Part shown: positions 39,023 through 49,407 of the stretch, one piece after another
How positions within the stretch are numbered: position 1 is the first letter of the stretch
Layout of the letters: each line of letters starts with the position of its first letter
NCBI GenBank assembly: GCA_038030265.1
Contig: CM075941.1
Span: forward strand, 41,788,164-41,852,163
Origin: Corythucha ciliata
Taxonomy: Eukaryota; Arthropoda; Insecta; Hemiptera; Tingidae
DNA length: 64,000 nt
Direction: 5' to 3'
Made by a program: the position numbers and the translations under genes
The notes under the pieces: generated by a model
Told to the model about the DNA's origin: nothing
Databases searched by the model: none
The model's input: the letters and a program-made list of their open reading frames with translations, nothing else

Positions 39023-40642
39023 GTGGTGATCTCAAGGGAGCGATTCAACTGGGCACTCAGCTCCATGGGACCCTACAAGGCAGCAGGATTGGACGGAATA
39101 CACCCGTGTGCCATCCAGCATGCCGGGGGGAGGCTTCAGGAGAGAATAAGACGACTCTTCGTCAGGTGCCTGGCAGCCAGGAAAGTACCCACGGCCTGGA
39201 AACGGGTGAGAGTTGTTTTTATTCCTAAAGGTGGCGGGAAGCATGCCAAAGCGGAGGATTTTAGGCCTATTAGTGTAAGCAGTGTAGGTACTTTTAAGAA
39301 TGATGGAAAGGATAATTGAATTATACATGAGGGAATCATTGGCTACTGGGGGAGTGATCCACCAGAACCAGCATGCGTACACGGCGGGGAAGTCGACCGA
39401 CTCGGCCCTCCACGACTTACTGGGGAGGGTGGAGGGGTCGGTGGCCCAGAAAGAGTACGCGTTGGCTCTTTTTTTGGATATTGAAGGGGCTTTTAATAGG
39501 GTACATAGGGAGTGTATTGTGGCAACTCTAGAGCACATTGGGGTGGAGACAAGGCTGATTCAATGGATAGACTACTCGCTGAGTCATAGGTGGGTGGTCG
39601 CTAAGGTGGCGGCGATAGGGTGGAAAAACGAGCCAGTAGGGGGGTGCCCCAGGGCTCAAGTCTCTCGCCTCTTCTCTGGATACTTGTGGTAGATAGTCTT
39701 ATAAGGGAATTAGAGGAAAAGGGCTATTATGCGCAATTTTTTGCGGATGACGGAGCCATAGTGGTTAGGGGGAAAGACTTATCCACACTGTGTTCCCTCA
39801 TGAGGGGGGCGGTGGGGATAGTCGAGGCATGGTGTAGGCCTAGGGGTCTCACAATAAACCCTAGTAAGATGAATATGGTGTTGTTCACTCACAAGAGAAA
39901 AAGGGAGGGATGGCAATCAATCCACTTTCGGGGAGAGGCCATCGCTCTCTCTAAACAGGTTAAATATTTGGGAGTCATATTGGATGAGAAGTTAAGGTGG
40001 AAGGAACACGTAGACAGCGTTTATAAGAAAGCTGTGGTGGCCTTTCACCGATGTAGACAAATCGTGGGGAAGACCTGGGGCCTGAAACCACGGGTCATGA
40101 AGTGGATATACACAAGAATCATCCGACCGCGCATCCTGCACGGGGCGGTCGCATGGTGGAGGGGGATAGAGAAGGGAGGGGGGCGGACAGGCTCGCAAAA
40201 ATACAAAGGCTTGCTTGCCTGGCGATTTTGGGGCCATTCCGGACAAGCCCTACGAGGGCCATGGAAAGATTACTAGGCCTGAAGCCCTTGAACATTGAAG
40301 TCAGGGGTCGGGCACTTGAAGTTGCCTACAGGTTGAGATGCCAGGGAGGCCTAAAGCGGGCCAGGCAGGGCCAATGGGACTGGGAAGGGGAACTAAATAG
40401 AGTATCCCCGTCCTCGGCACTTAGGCCGGATTACGTGGTTAAAAGGAATGACTTCTCGACCAAAATCAAACAGAGAGTCATAATGAGAGAAGAAGGTTGG
40501 GAATCCCGGCAAGGGGAGCTGGTGTGTTACACGGACGGCTCCAAGAAGGGTCAGGAAGGGCCGACTGGAGCTGGAATTTTCGTGCCGGAGCTGGGGGTGG
40601 AAATAAGTATCCCGTTAGGGGGACACACCACAGTTTTCCAGG
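39023..40642 (+). pseudogene. LINE RT and first part of RNase H, frameshifted
   Basis: Motifs in order over three frames: GPYKAAGLDGIHPCAIQHAG, RVVFIPKGGGKHAKAEDFRP, then (frameshift near 39295) QHAYTAGKSTDSALHDLLGR, ALFLDIEGAFNRVHRE (first catalytic Asp), then (shift near 39630) GVPQGSSLSPLLWI and QFFADDGAIVV (catalytic pair), VKYLGVILDEKLRWKEHV. After a further shift near 40190 come IQRLACLAILGPFRTSPTRA and RNase H LVCYTDGSKKG. The reading reaches TVFQ at 40642, where the DNA transposon enters. RT type and the RNase H domain point to the I/R1/LOA group of LINEs. Confidence 0.85.
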
Positions 40643-41769
40643 GGGCCTATTACGAACAGTCGAGATTCACTTGCGGGACCCAACTCACGCCGCCAGGGAA
40701 TGACACTGTGCGGGAACGAGTGGTATTATGAACCGTCGGAACGATCTCACTGGGGGTGGGGTGAGTTTCAAGCCTGTCTAGCGGTATCCAAGGAGAATTC
40801 CCACAAGGAAATTGGTGTTACAGTGAGAGAAGGTTATGTTATTGCCGGTAAAGTGAGACCTATATCTATACAGCGTAGCAACTTGAAAGGTAAGTTAATT
40901 GGAATACATTTATGTAACGCATCTGAATACACCTGAATGTCGTTGATTTTGCATACTTGATTTCGGTTGGAGCACAGATTTCAATATATTTTCATTTATA
41001 TTACGAGTCTAGTCAAAAAGTGGCATTTTCAGAATGTCCAGACCCCGGTTTAAAGGCCCGTTCACAAGCTCTATGTTTGTGTTGTGTGGTGTTTATGCAA
41101 CCTATAAAAATGCTTCATTTTTCGAGGGAATAAATTTGTTTGGTTGCATAGACTCCACAGAACGTAAACATAGACGGAGGATTAGAGGGGACAAAACTAA
41201 CGTTTATTAATGTTTTCTAAAATTAAACGATTTTCCCTCAAGGATCTTGTTTACTTGGTCTTTTAGGAAATGTCGTATTGACCCACGCGTAAGTTTGTGC
41301 TCGTTAAGGGGGAGTTGTACATGTGTTTCCTCGACCCCCCTCCAATCATACCTCGCCTACTCCGCGTTACGGAAATTACCGCCGTATTTCTGCACCAATC
41401 GTGGACTTCAAGGGCTCATTTAAATCTTCAGGAAATTCCGCACAAGTGTACGATCTTGCTTTCTTAAATAAGTCATCGAAAGAGTGTGAATTTTCAAGGT
41501 AAACGTTTGTGTGCGTTTTACAGTTATTTTAGGGATGAAATATGGTCTACACGGAGAGAGCTAGAGCGACACTGATTGCGTAGAGCAGTGTCAGCCGCGT
41601 CTACACCATGAGCTAGAGTGAGAGCTAGAGTGAGCTTCCGAGACCGCTCTCGCTCTCACTGGTGATTGCGAGAGCAATTGACAGTGCGTCTACACACCCC
41701 CCTTTCTTGCAATTGCGCGAGAGCGAGATTCGTCGTAATTTCACTCAGTAGTCTTCCGACCGTCTGATT

Positions 41770-43647
41770 ATGGGTTCGTCGAGGCAAAATCATGCTTGCG
41801 CAGCACTCGTGATTGTATTTATTATCAAAAGGAGACGAAAACGACGTGTTTGGGTGAAAGAGTGGATTAAACAACGTAATCAATACGGTGTGTACAAGAC
41901 CCTTCTTCCTGAGCTGATGGCGAGCGATCCGAGGGTCTACACAAATTTCCTGCGATTGTCGGCCGCTAATTTTCAGGAGCTACTGACCATGATTTCCCCA
42001 CTCATCAAAAAAGAGGATACTGTGATGAGAGAGTCGATACAACCAGGAGAAAGATTAGCAGTAACGCTCAGATTTTTGGCTTCAGGTAAATGTAATTAAT
42101 CTTGCGGCAAAGTTATGTTGAAATGTATAAAACTGTATTTATTGAAATTGAAATTTACATGAAAGTAGGTACATATTGCCCTTTTTTTTCCAGGAGATTC
42201 GTATCATTCGCTGTCGTATTTATTCAGGATTCCTGTTCAAACGATTTCGAAAATAATTCCGGAATGTTGTGACGCTAACTACACTTCTTTACAATCGTTC
42301 GTAAAGGTTAGTTTGTTCTGTCGGTGGTAGTCTGTAATTAGTGTTTGGAAAAAATGTGGTTTCGTCAGTGCAAATTTCACTGGTCCAAGAAGCGGGGGGT
42401 AGATGATCCAGTGGGCAATGTAGTCGATGAGACCGTCACATTGGAATCCATTTCCTCCACCTCCAGAACTGCGCGTTGAATCTTGAGTCTCAAGTTTTTT
42501 TTTTCGATTGAGGAGAATTGAAATTCCTCAGAGCTAATGCGACGAAATCTCCAAAAACTTGATCGTCGTCCTTCACTTGTGGTATCTGCAGTGCATTATC
42601 TAAAATGGCATCTTCTTTTTGCATGAGATTCTTCTTTTTAGTGGGAGGTGGTTGGGCAAAAGGGGCTGAATGTTGCTGAGTCCCCGTTGAATATTGCGAG
42701 TCCCCGTCCTCTGCTTGACTTTCTGAGACCTAGAACAACACATTTCTATTCTTAAAATCAGTGTAGTTAGTTCATATCGTGCCAATAACTCAATTTTGAT
42801 TGTCAACTTCTTCATTTTGCAGGTTCCAAACACAGCAGATGAGTGGAAACAAATTGCTTTCCAGTTTGAAGACAGATGGAATTTTCCAAACTGTGTCGGC
42901 GCATTGGATGGGAAGCATATTGTAATCCAAAAACCAGCGAATAGTGGCAGCTTATATTATAACTATAAGGGGACGTTTAGTATAGTACTAATGGCTTTAG
43001 TAGATGCGGACTGCAGATTTATTTACTTTGACCTTGGTTGTAACGGAAGAGTCTCTGATGGAGGTGTTTTCCGAAACTGCACACTATCCACGGCTTTGGA
43101 AACAAATTCTATAAATTTACCGGAGATGAAACCACTGACTGGTCGCAATACACCTGTACCATACGTACTTGTCGGTGACGACGCATTTCCTTTGTCTCCG
43201 AATATAATGAAGCCATATCCCTATAAATCTCAACCTGGACCGATTCGCGTGTTCAACTACAGGCTATCCAGAGCTCGCCGAACTTCCGAAAATACATTTG
43301 GCCTAATTGCTAATAGATTCAGGCTATTGAGAAACGCTATTATGCTGGAACCGGAAAAGGCTAAATCTGCAGTTCGCGCTATTATTGTTTTGCACAACTT
43401 TCTTTTGGCTAAAAACTCATTGCAACGATATGCCCCCCCAGATGTTTTTGATCGGCCTGCTGAAAATGGAGATGACCTTTTGGGAACCTGGAGATCTGAA
43501 AGCTTGCCAGACAATTTACTTTTCCCACAGCAGTCATCTACTTCTGGGCATAATGTCAGCAATGCATGCAAAAAAATCAGAGAAGAATTTAAAGAATATT
43601 TTGTTTCTTCCCAAGCTGAACTGCCTTGGCAATATAAATTCATCTGA
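41770..43647 (+). CDS. Harbinger (HARBI1-like) DDE transposase, three exons
   Basis: Exons 41770-42085, 42194-42306 and 42823-43647, with GT-AG borders (TCAG|GTAAAT; TTCCAG|GAGA; AAAG|GTTAGT; TTGCAG|GTTCC). Joined length about 417 residues, normal for the family, and the frame stays open. N-terminal part: RRVWVKEWIKQRNQYGVYKT and NFQELLTMISPLI (helix-turn-helix-like). Exon 2 has SYHSLSYLFRIPVQTISKII. Exon 3 has the DDE core: VGALDGKHI with the first Asp near residue 172, VLVGDDAFPL with the second, SRARRTSENTFGLIANRF with the Glu. No stop or missing catalytic residue is seen, so it may be functional. The last 49 codons are repeated at 45199 by the tandem duplication. Its second intron contains an exon of the antisense MADF-BESS gene. 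Confidence 0.88.
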
Positions 43648-44152
43648 AGGGAAACAACTTCTCTCTGTAATTAATTAATATAACTCCAATTTTGTTTGTT
43701 CAACATTGTGCAATAAAAAAGTTTTCTTTAACGTTATTTTTCTCTTTACTACCTCACTAAATTACTAAAACTACTAAAACTTACTAAAACTACTCACCAA
43801 ATTACTGGTCGTCTGTTGTTCAATTCTGCTGGACGTGACCATGAATTGCAAGGCGTCGAAAAACTGCCATCCGTTTTTATAAACGTCGTCCGTCCCACTG
43901 CCACTCTTCCGCTTCTTGATTTTTCTCAATTCGCTGTTGAGTTGCGTCCTTATATACGCTGTTGAGTTTCCTCCCGATTTCTTTGGCATCTGTAGCAAAT
44001 TCATTCGCCAGAGCCGAGGTGGAAACTGCTCTCCTGCTTCGGTCCTTGTATACATCGGAGGATACATCCCAAAGCTCGGGATACGCCTCCAAGCGGCTGA
44101 TAAAACTTTCCGTTTCCTCTTTCGTCCACTGCCGACCCGAATTATTCGCCAT
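42377..44152 (-). pseudogene. Harbinger MADF-BESS DNA-binding protein, two exons, frameshifted
   Basis: Exon 1 (44152-43798) starts MANNSGRQWTKEETESFISR, a MADF/Myb-like domain with EAYPELWDVSSDVYKDRSRR. One base is gained or lost near 43970, after which the other frame carries IRTQLNSELRKIKKRKSGSG and YKNGWQFFDALQFM, the standard MADF end. Exon 1 ends at TTG|GTGAGT (43798). A 3' splice site TTCTAG|GTCTC starts exon 2 at 42729: SAPFAQPPPTKKKN, DDDQVFGDFVALALRNFN (BESS-type end), then an indel in an A-run before LRLKIQRAVLEVEE. Exon 2 lies inside the transposase's second intron on the opposite strand. In Harbinger elements this protein helps the transposase bind DNA and enter the nucleus. Two frameshifts make this copy doubtful. 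Confidence 0.75.
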
Positions 44153-44262
44153 CGCTCTAGCAACTAATTTCCGACAGGTGAAACTTCTCGAGACTGATTC
44201 CGAGATCACTTGCAGTGCCGTCCACACGTCGAGAGGGAAGGGGAAACGCTAGAGCCCGAGAG

Positions 44263-45197
44263 CAGTGGCGGCGCGTGGACTTTTTGGCCGGTCATCTCCA
44301 CGTATGTACCCCCCCCCCCTTTCTCACACCCTTTTCAGTTATGAGGGCAGATATGATTCATAAAATAAATATGGTCTTGCTCAAAATGCATATTTTTCAC
44401 GTTCCAGAACTCTAACAAGCATTCTGGCCTGCTCGATTTGCTATTATGATACCTTTCTACTTATGGCATAATACTATTGTGCCTAATTTTCATCCATTGT
44501 TGTATACAACGTTCGAATTATACAATTTGATTTGTTCAATCGAATTATTAAGGGGTTTCAATAAATTGTCTCTAAAAGAAATTCACTTTTCCTAAAATGC
44601 TCCCGTCGGAATTATTCACATTTTTCAGCACACAAGAGATCCTTTAAAAAATACGGAGCTTCGTCTCTACAAACGGAACGAATAACGATCTTACGTAAAA
44701 TACCATTTTAAAAACTGGAGAACCTGCACCAAATTCAAGAGAAACAAAGTTCAAACGCTGAAAAATGAAATAAACCCCAGGAAAATATTTGAAAAGGAGC
44801 CGTTGCCGACTACGACCGTTCGCACAATGAGCCGACAGGAACCGGATTCGACCGAAGAAGCGATGAGTAGAGCTGTTTTTCTAACGTGCGAGAAAGAGAA
44901 GAAAACTGAGCTTGACGAAGACATGAACGAGTGGACGGGAATGGGAGGGAGGGAGATTGGATTCTCCAAAGTTAGCGCATCTGTTACGCTATTAAGACCC
45001 AATAGATCGCTCTAGTATTCTCCCAGTTGATGAAAAACAGACCTCCTGACTCTCCTATGAACTCAGTTGAGTGAAATTATCGTTGTTCAAATCATTTTTT
45101 TTCTCCAATAAGGGACTTTTCTAAGAAAAATATTTCCAACAAATATTCCTTCATTTCCGAAAAAAATCTAGTCATCGGCGAATCTATCGATGACCGG
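44263..45197. mobile_element. hAT MITE, copy truncated at the duplication junction
   Basis: The same element as 45961-46909, starting CAGTGGCGGCGCG, but its last 14 bases are lost where the tandem copy begins. The TSD word CCCGAGAG precedes it. Confidence 0.8.
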
Positions 45198-45495
45198 GAG
45201 CTTGCCAGACAATTTACTTTTCCCACAGCAGTCATCTACTTCTGGGCATAATGTCAGCAATGCATGCAAAAAAATCAGAGAAGAATTTAAAGAATATTTT
45301 GTTTCTTCCCAAGCTGAACTGCCTTGGCAATATAAATTCATCTGAAGGGAAACAACTTCTCTCTGTAATTAATTAATATAACTCCAATTTTGTTTGTTCA
45401 ACATTGTGCAATAAAAAAGTTTTCTTTAACGTTATTTTTCTCTTTACTACCTCACTAAATTACTAAAACTACTAAAACTTACTAAAACTACTCAC

Positions 45496-45850
45496 CAAAT
45501 TACTGGTCGTCTGTTGTTCAATTCTGCTGGACGTGACCATGAATTGCAAGGCGTCGAAAAACTGCCATCCGTTTTTATAAACGTCGTCCGTCCCACTGCC
45601 ACTCTTCCGCTTCTTGATTTTTCTCAATTCGCTGTTGAGTTGCGTCCTTATATACGCTGTTGAGTTTCCTCCCGATTTCTTTGGCATCTGTAGCAAATTC
45701 ATTCGCCAGAGCCGAGGTGGAAACTGCTCTCCTGCTTCGGTCCTTGTATACATCGGAGGATACATCCCAAAGCTCGGGATACGCCTCCAAGCGGCTGATA
45801 AAACTTTCCGTTTCCTCTTTCGTCCACTGCCGACCCGAATTATTCGCCAT
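45496..45850 (-). pseudogene. second copy of MADF exon 1
   Basis: Identical by eye to 43798-44152, including the frameshift, so the frameshift is older than the duplication. No BESS exon lies downstream of this copy before the first copy, so it could at most splice past copy 1. Confidence 0.8.
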
Positions 45851-45960
45851 CGCTCTAGCAACTAATTTCCGACAGGTGAAACTTCTCGAGACTGATTCCG
45901 AGATCACTTGCAGTGCCGTCCACACGTCGAGAGGGAAGGGGAAACGCTAGAGCCCGAGAG

Positions 45961-46909
45961 CAGTGGCGGCGCGTGGACTTTTTGGCCGGTCATCTCCACG
46001 TATGTACCCCCCCCCCTTTCTCACACCCTTTTCAGTTATGAGGGCAGATATGATTCATAAAATAAATATGGTCTTGCTCAAAATGCATATTTTTCACGTT
46101 CCAGAACTCTAACAAGCATTCTGGCCTGCTCGATTTGCTATTATGATACCTTTCTACTTATGGCATAATACTATTGTGCCTAATTTTCATCCATTGTTGT
46201 ATACAACGTTCGAATTATACAATTTGATTTGTTCAATCGAATTATTAAGGGGTTTCAATAAATTGTCTCTAAAAGAAATTCACTTTTCCTAAAATGCTCC
46301 CGTCGGAATTATTCACATTTTTCAGCACACAAGAGATCCTTTAAAAAATACGGAGCTTCGTCTCTACAAACGGAACGAATAACGATCTTACGTAAAATAC
46401 CATTTTAAAAACTGGAGAACCTGCACCAAATTCAAGAGAAACAAAGTTCAAACGCTGAAAAATGAAATAAACCCCAGGAAAATATTTGAAAAGGAGCCGT
46501 TGCCGACTACGACCGTTCGCACAATGAGCCGACAGGAACCGGATTCGACCGAAGAAGCGATGAGTAGAGCTGTTTTTCTAACGTGCGAGAAAGAGAAGAA
46601 AACTGAGCTTGACGAAGACATGAACGAGTGGACGGGAATGGGAGGGAGGGAGATTGGATTCTCCAAAGTTAGCGCATCTGTTACGCTATTAAGACCCAAT
46701 AGATCGCTCTAGTATTCTCCCAGTTGATGAAAAACAGACCTCCTGACTCTCCTATGAACTCAGTTGAGTGAAATTATCGTTGTTCAAATCATTTTTTTTC
46801 TCCAATAAGGGACTTTTCTAAGAAAAATATTTCCAACAAATATTCCTTCATTTCCGAAAAAAAATCTAGTCATCGGCGAATCTATCGATGACCGGACGCC
46901 TCGCCACTG
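45961..46909. mobile_element. hAT MITE (949 bp), exact 8-bp target duplication
   Basis: TSD CCCGAGAG at 45953-45960 and 46910-46917. Ends CAGTGGCGGCGCGTGG ... CCGGTCATC at the left, GATGACCGGACGCC and TCGCCACTG at the right. CAGTGGCG ends with 8-bp TSDs are classical hAT. Short open frames inside are not transposase. Confidence 0.88.
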
Positions 46910-47034
46910 CCCGAGAGCACCTCGAGAGTGCTCTCGCAACTACTCTAGGGTACTCTAGGGGGCGTCCAGACTTCTCTCGAGAGCTCTAGCTCTCGCTCTA
47001 CCGCAATAAGTGTCCCCGTGTAGACCTACCTTAA

Positions 47035-47217
47035 GGCTACGGTTACTATGTATGCGATTTCTGACGAAAATGTGTTCTGACGAGCTCTGACAAATTCGCT
47101 TAAACAAACAAATGTCTGCTTTTCAATGATAGTGGTAACTATGGGACAGAAATCCTCGTCAGAATACGTACGGGGAACAAATTTTCGTCAGAAATCGCAT
47201 GCATAGTAACCGAATCC
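47035..47217. mobile_element. Tourist-like MITE (183 bp), TAA target duplication
   Basis: TAA at 47032-47034 and 47218-47220. Ends GGCTACGGTTACTATG and CATAGTAACCGAATCC; pairing continues through GCGATTTCTGACGAAAAT for about 45 bp. It sits eight bases right of the Harbinger end. Confidence 0.88.
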
Positions 47218-47638
47218 TAAGATAGACAATTAATTATTGGATGCTTTCGCCACCTACTCGGAAAACAATTTCCGAGTAGGTACGGATCTAATTTTACTTA
47301 TATGAGTGAATTACATTGTAAAAGTACACTTACCTTCGTTTATTTGTCAAAAAGTGGCACACTAGAGCACAGTTCGCCGACATTTCACTCGAATATCAAT
47401 TAAAAAAACTCCATTATCAATCCACTGATTGCAAACTCGCGTATTGCGGGTCTCGTCACACGCTCAAAAAGCCGGTGAGATAATGCCTCTACTAATTCCC
47501 TCTAGTGAGATCGTTCCTCTGGCGGGTATCCCATGTCCCGACGTTTCGTAATACCAAGCGGTGTCATTTTGGGCGAGTGACGTCATCCCTCTAGCGGCAT
47601 GGTCCCGCAAGGAAATCTCGACTGTTCGTAATAAGGCT

Positions 47639-48371
47639 CCAGGCCGAGGTGGTAGCGATCGATGCTTGTATTCGGGAGCTACTGAAGCGGAAAGTGACAG
47701 GTAGGGCGATCGGTATCTACTCTGATAGCAGGGCGGCGCTGGGAGCGATCACCAAACCCGTGGTGGACTCAGCGGCCGTGGCGAGTTGCAGAGTAGGGAA
47801 ACGGAACCTCCAGGGCGAAGGGAACTCCCTAACGTTGGGATGGATCCCGGGTCATAGAGGATGGCAGGGAAATGAAAATGCAGACGAGCTGGCCACGCGT
47901 GGCGAGGACTAGCCGGTAATAGGACCTGAACCATCGGTGGGCATTGCCCGGATGGTGGTCTTGAGGGAGATAAGGGCCTGGGCCAGTGACCAAGCCCTGA
48001 GGAGATGGCGGACTTAACCCGGTTGCCGGAGAGCAAAACTGGGAATTAATGAGGAAGACCAGGAAGCTTCGGCATGGTTGCTGAGACTAACACGGGTTAA
48101 GCTTAGGCGGATAGTAGGGATGTATACAGGACATTACGCCCTTAATAGGCATCTGTCAACCATGGGGGCAGTAGGGGAGCCCGACTGCGAAAGGTGTGGG
48201 GAGGCTGAGGAAACCGCCAAGCACGTCGTATGCGAGTGTGACGGCTACGCGGCGGCCAGATACACCATTTTTGGTGACGATAGGATATCCTTCCCCAGCT
48301 TCTCAAAGGAGAATGGGACCCGTCTCCTGAGTTTGCTGGAAAGAATAAATAGGTTTGAGGAGCCATACTAG
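47639..48371 (+). pseudogene. LINE RNase H (second half) and C-terminal zinc motif
   Basis: RNase H resumes with AEVVAIDACIRELLKR, IYSDSRAALGAI, then LGWIPGHRGWQGNENADELA, which holds the last catalytic residues (His, Asp). A stop at 47910 and a frameshift follow. From 48078 the frame gives VKLRRIVGMYTGHYALNRHL and CERCGEAEETAKHVVCEC, the C-x2-C-x8-H-x4-C motif that ends I/R1-type LINE proteins. It ends RFEEPY at 48369-48371. Confidence 0.85.
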
Positions 48372-48743
48372 GCTCTCCCGAGTCCGGGCCCCAAGTGGGT
48401 ATGGTGTATGGGCCGAAAGGCTTTTGGCACCTTCGGAGTCAAGAGACCGTCCGAGCCCTCAAAAAAAATAATAAAATAAAAAAATCCCTGTTTTCGGGAC
48501 ACCTAACATCCCATCAACACTAAATGCATACGTTAATTGTCTGCTAAAAATTTGTTCGACTCGCACACCGCTCGTGGATCTTCATTGGACAACATTAGAC
48601 ATGAATTTGACGTTTTCAATACATGGCTCTTGCTCATTTTTGGCTCAACAGGAGCTGGTTGACGACTTGATTCTTTTCATCTCACTGAAAAAGTGAGTAA
48701 ATTTGACTTGTTGGTCCACTGACAAACTAGGGTAAAAGAAGCT

Positions 48744-49158
48744 CGAAGATTGCACCTTAGGTGCGGTCCAGTCTCTGTTTAAACCTCGGCCCCCAGACCT
48801 TCAGCCACCAGGCTACTCGGTCCTGGCTCCCTTTTCTACAAAATTCGCAACTGTCGATGTTACAATCACCAGGTTTCATTCAAATTTGTCGAATTGAACA
48901 ACGAGAGCATGTCGTTAACAACTGTTGTTAAAGTTATAGAACTCAGGCCATGGTCTCATCAGCCCAGCAATTGAGCCGAGTTAGGAGGCGATGGACCGCC
49001 CCTCGCTGGTAGTGCAGTAGCACCTCGCTCCCGGCGAGGGGCGGCCCATCGGCTCAATTGCCGGGCAGATGAGACCTGCACCGAGTAGCCCTGGTGGCCG
49101 AAAGTCTAAGGTCGAAACGAAGACTGGACCGCACCTTGGGTCATGGGTGCAATCTTCG
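48744..49158. mobile_element. MITE with long inverted ends (415 bp)
   Basis: Left CGAAGATTGCACC ... GGTGCGGTCCAGTCT ... GCCACCAGGCTACTCGGT; the right half is the inverse with small gaps (ACCGAGTAGCCCTGGTGGC, AGACTGGACCGCACC, GGTGCAATCTTCG). An inner inverted pair CCCAGCAATTGAGCCGA / TCGGCTCAATTGCCGGG is at about 48973-49062. Nearly the whole element can fold on itself. Confidence 0.75.
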
Positions 49159-49213
49159 TGAATGTTTGCTGGGTCCACAGCCCCCACATCAAATCTGTTC
49201 TAATTTGCAATAA

Positions 49214-49404
49214 ACGTGTGTTTACACCGAAGTATCCCGCGACACTTATTGCTTAAAATTTAGTATCAGACTCAAATTTCCTTGGTGTAAACACAAACTT
49301 CCAGACATTTGTATCAGAGTTTGTACATTGAAGAAATTTATGTCTCACACTTTAAACTTTTGTCCAGAGAGAAGTGTCGCTGGACACTTCAGTGTAAACG
49401 CACC
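49214..49404. mobile_element. Tourist-like MITE (191 bp), TAA target duplication
   Basis: TAA on both sides (49211-49213, 49405-49407). Ends ACGTGTGTTTACACCGAAGT and ACTTCAGTGTAAACGCACCT; the GCGACACTT word is inverted inside. Confidence 0.75.
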
Positions 49405-49407
49405 TTA

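Larger units (their letters stand above)
43501..46895. repeat. 1.7-kb tandem duplication inside the Harbinger element
   Basis: Copy 1 is 43501-45197 and copy 2 is 45199-46895, offset 1698 bases. The two agree almost perfectly: one base fewer in a C-run near 46010 and one more A near 46860 are the only clear differences I saw. The duplicated unit runs from the last codons of the transposase through MADF exon 1 into the right part of a hAT MITE. The junction CCGG|G|AGCTTGCC has no long homology. Confidence 0.92.
41544..47026. mobile_element. PIF/Harbinger transposon with transposase and MADF-BESS genes
   Basis: Termini GGTCTACACGG and CCGTGTAGACC, flanked by TAT at the left and TAC at the right (probably a 3-bp TSD with one change). 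Subterminal CTCTCGCTCTAGCTCT-like repeats are dense at both ends. It holds the plus-strand transposase and a minus-strand MADF-BESS gene, the usual pair of Harbinger. A 1.7-kb tandem duplication and a hAT MITE have enlarged it from about 2.8 kb. Confidence 0.85.
40643..47638. mobile_element. DNA transposon with 5-bp target duplication, host of further insertions
   Basis: TSD CCAGG at 40638-40642 and 47639-47643; removal of one TSD plus the insert makes the LINE RNase H frame continuous (TVFQ then AEVVAID). Ends GGGCCTATTACGAACAG and CTGTTCGTAATAAGGCT; the inverted similarity continues, with gaps, for about 130-200 bp (TCGAGATT..CTTGCGGGACC, GTATTA(T/C)GAA.CGTCGG, GGAACGATCTCACT). Without the nested Harbinger and MITE it is only about 1.3 kb, so it is non-autonomous. 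A minus-free 78-codon frame at 40700-40936 has a splice-donor-like AAAGGTAAGT but no domain. The superfamily is not clear; Transib has 5-bp TSDs but starts CAC. Confidence 0.75.
38990..48480 (+). mobile_element. I-superfamily LINE with RNase H, split by a 7-kb insertion
   Basis: RT at 39.0-40.2 kb, RNase H starting at 40.5 kb, then a break at 40642, resuming at 47639 with the other half of RNase H, a C-terminal zinc motif and a 3' end with AAAAAAAATAATAAAATAAA (about 48460-48480). 5' truncated: no endonuclease. Net length without the insertion about 2.5 kb. Confidence 0.85.

Noticed and set aside
38583..39035. 150-codon minus frame as a gene
   Set aside because: No recognised domain, and it overlaps the start of the LINE on the other strand.
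40700..40936. 78-codon frame with AAAGGTAAGT as a transposase exon of the 5-bp-TSD element
   Set aside because: No domain, and the remaining element is too short to hold a transposase; the donor-like word may be chance.
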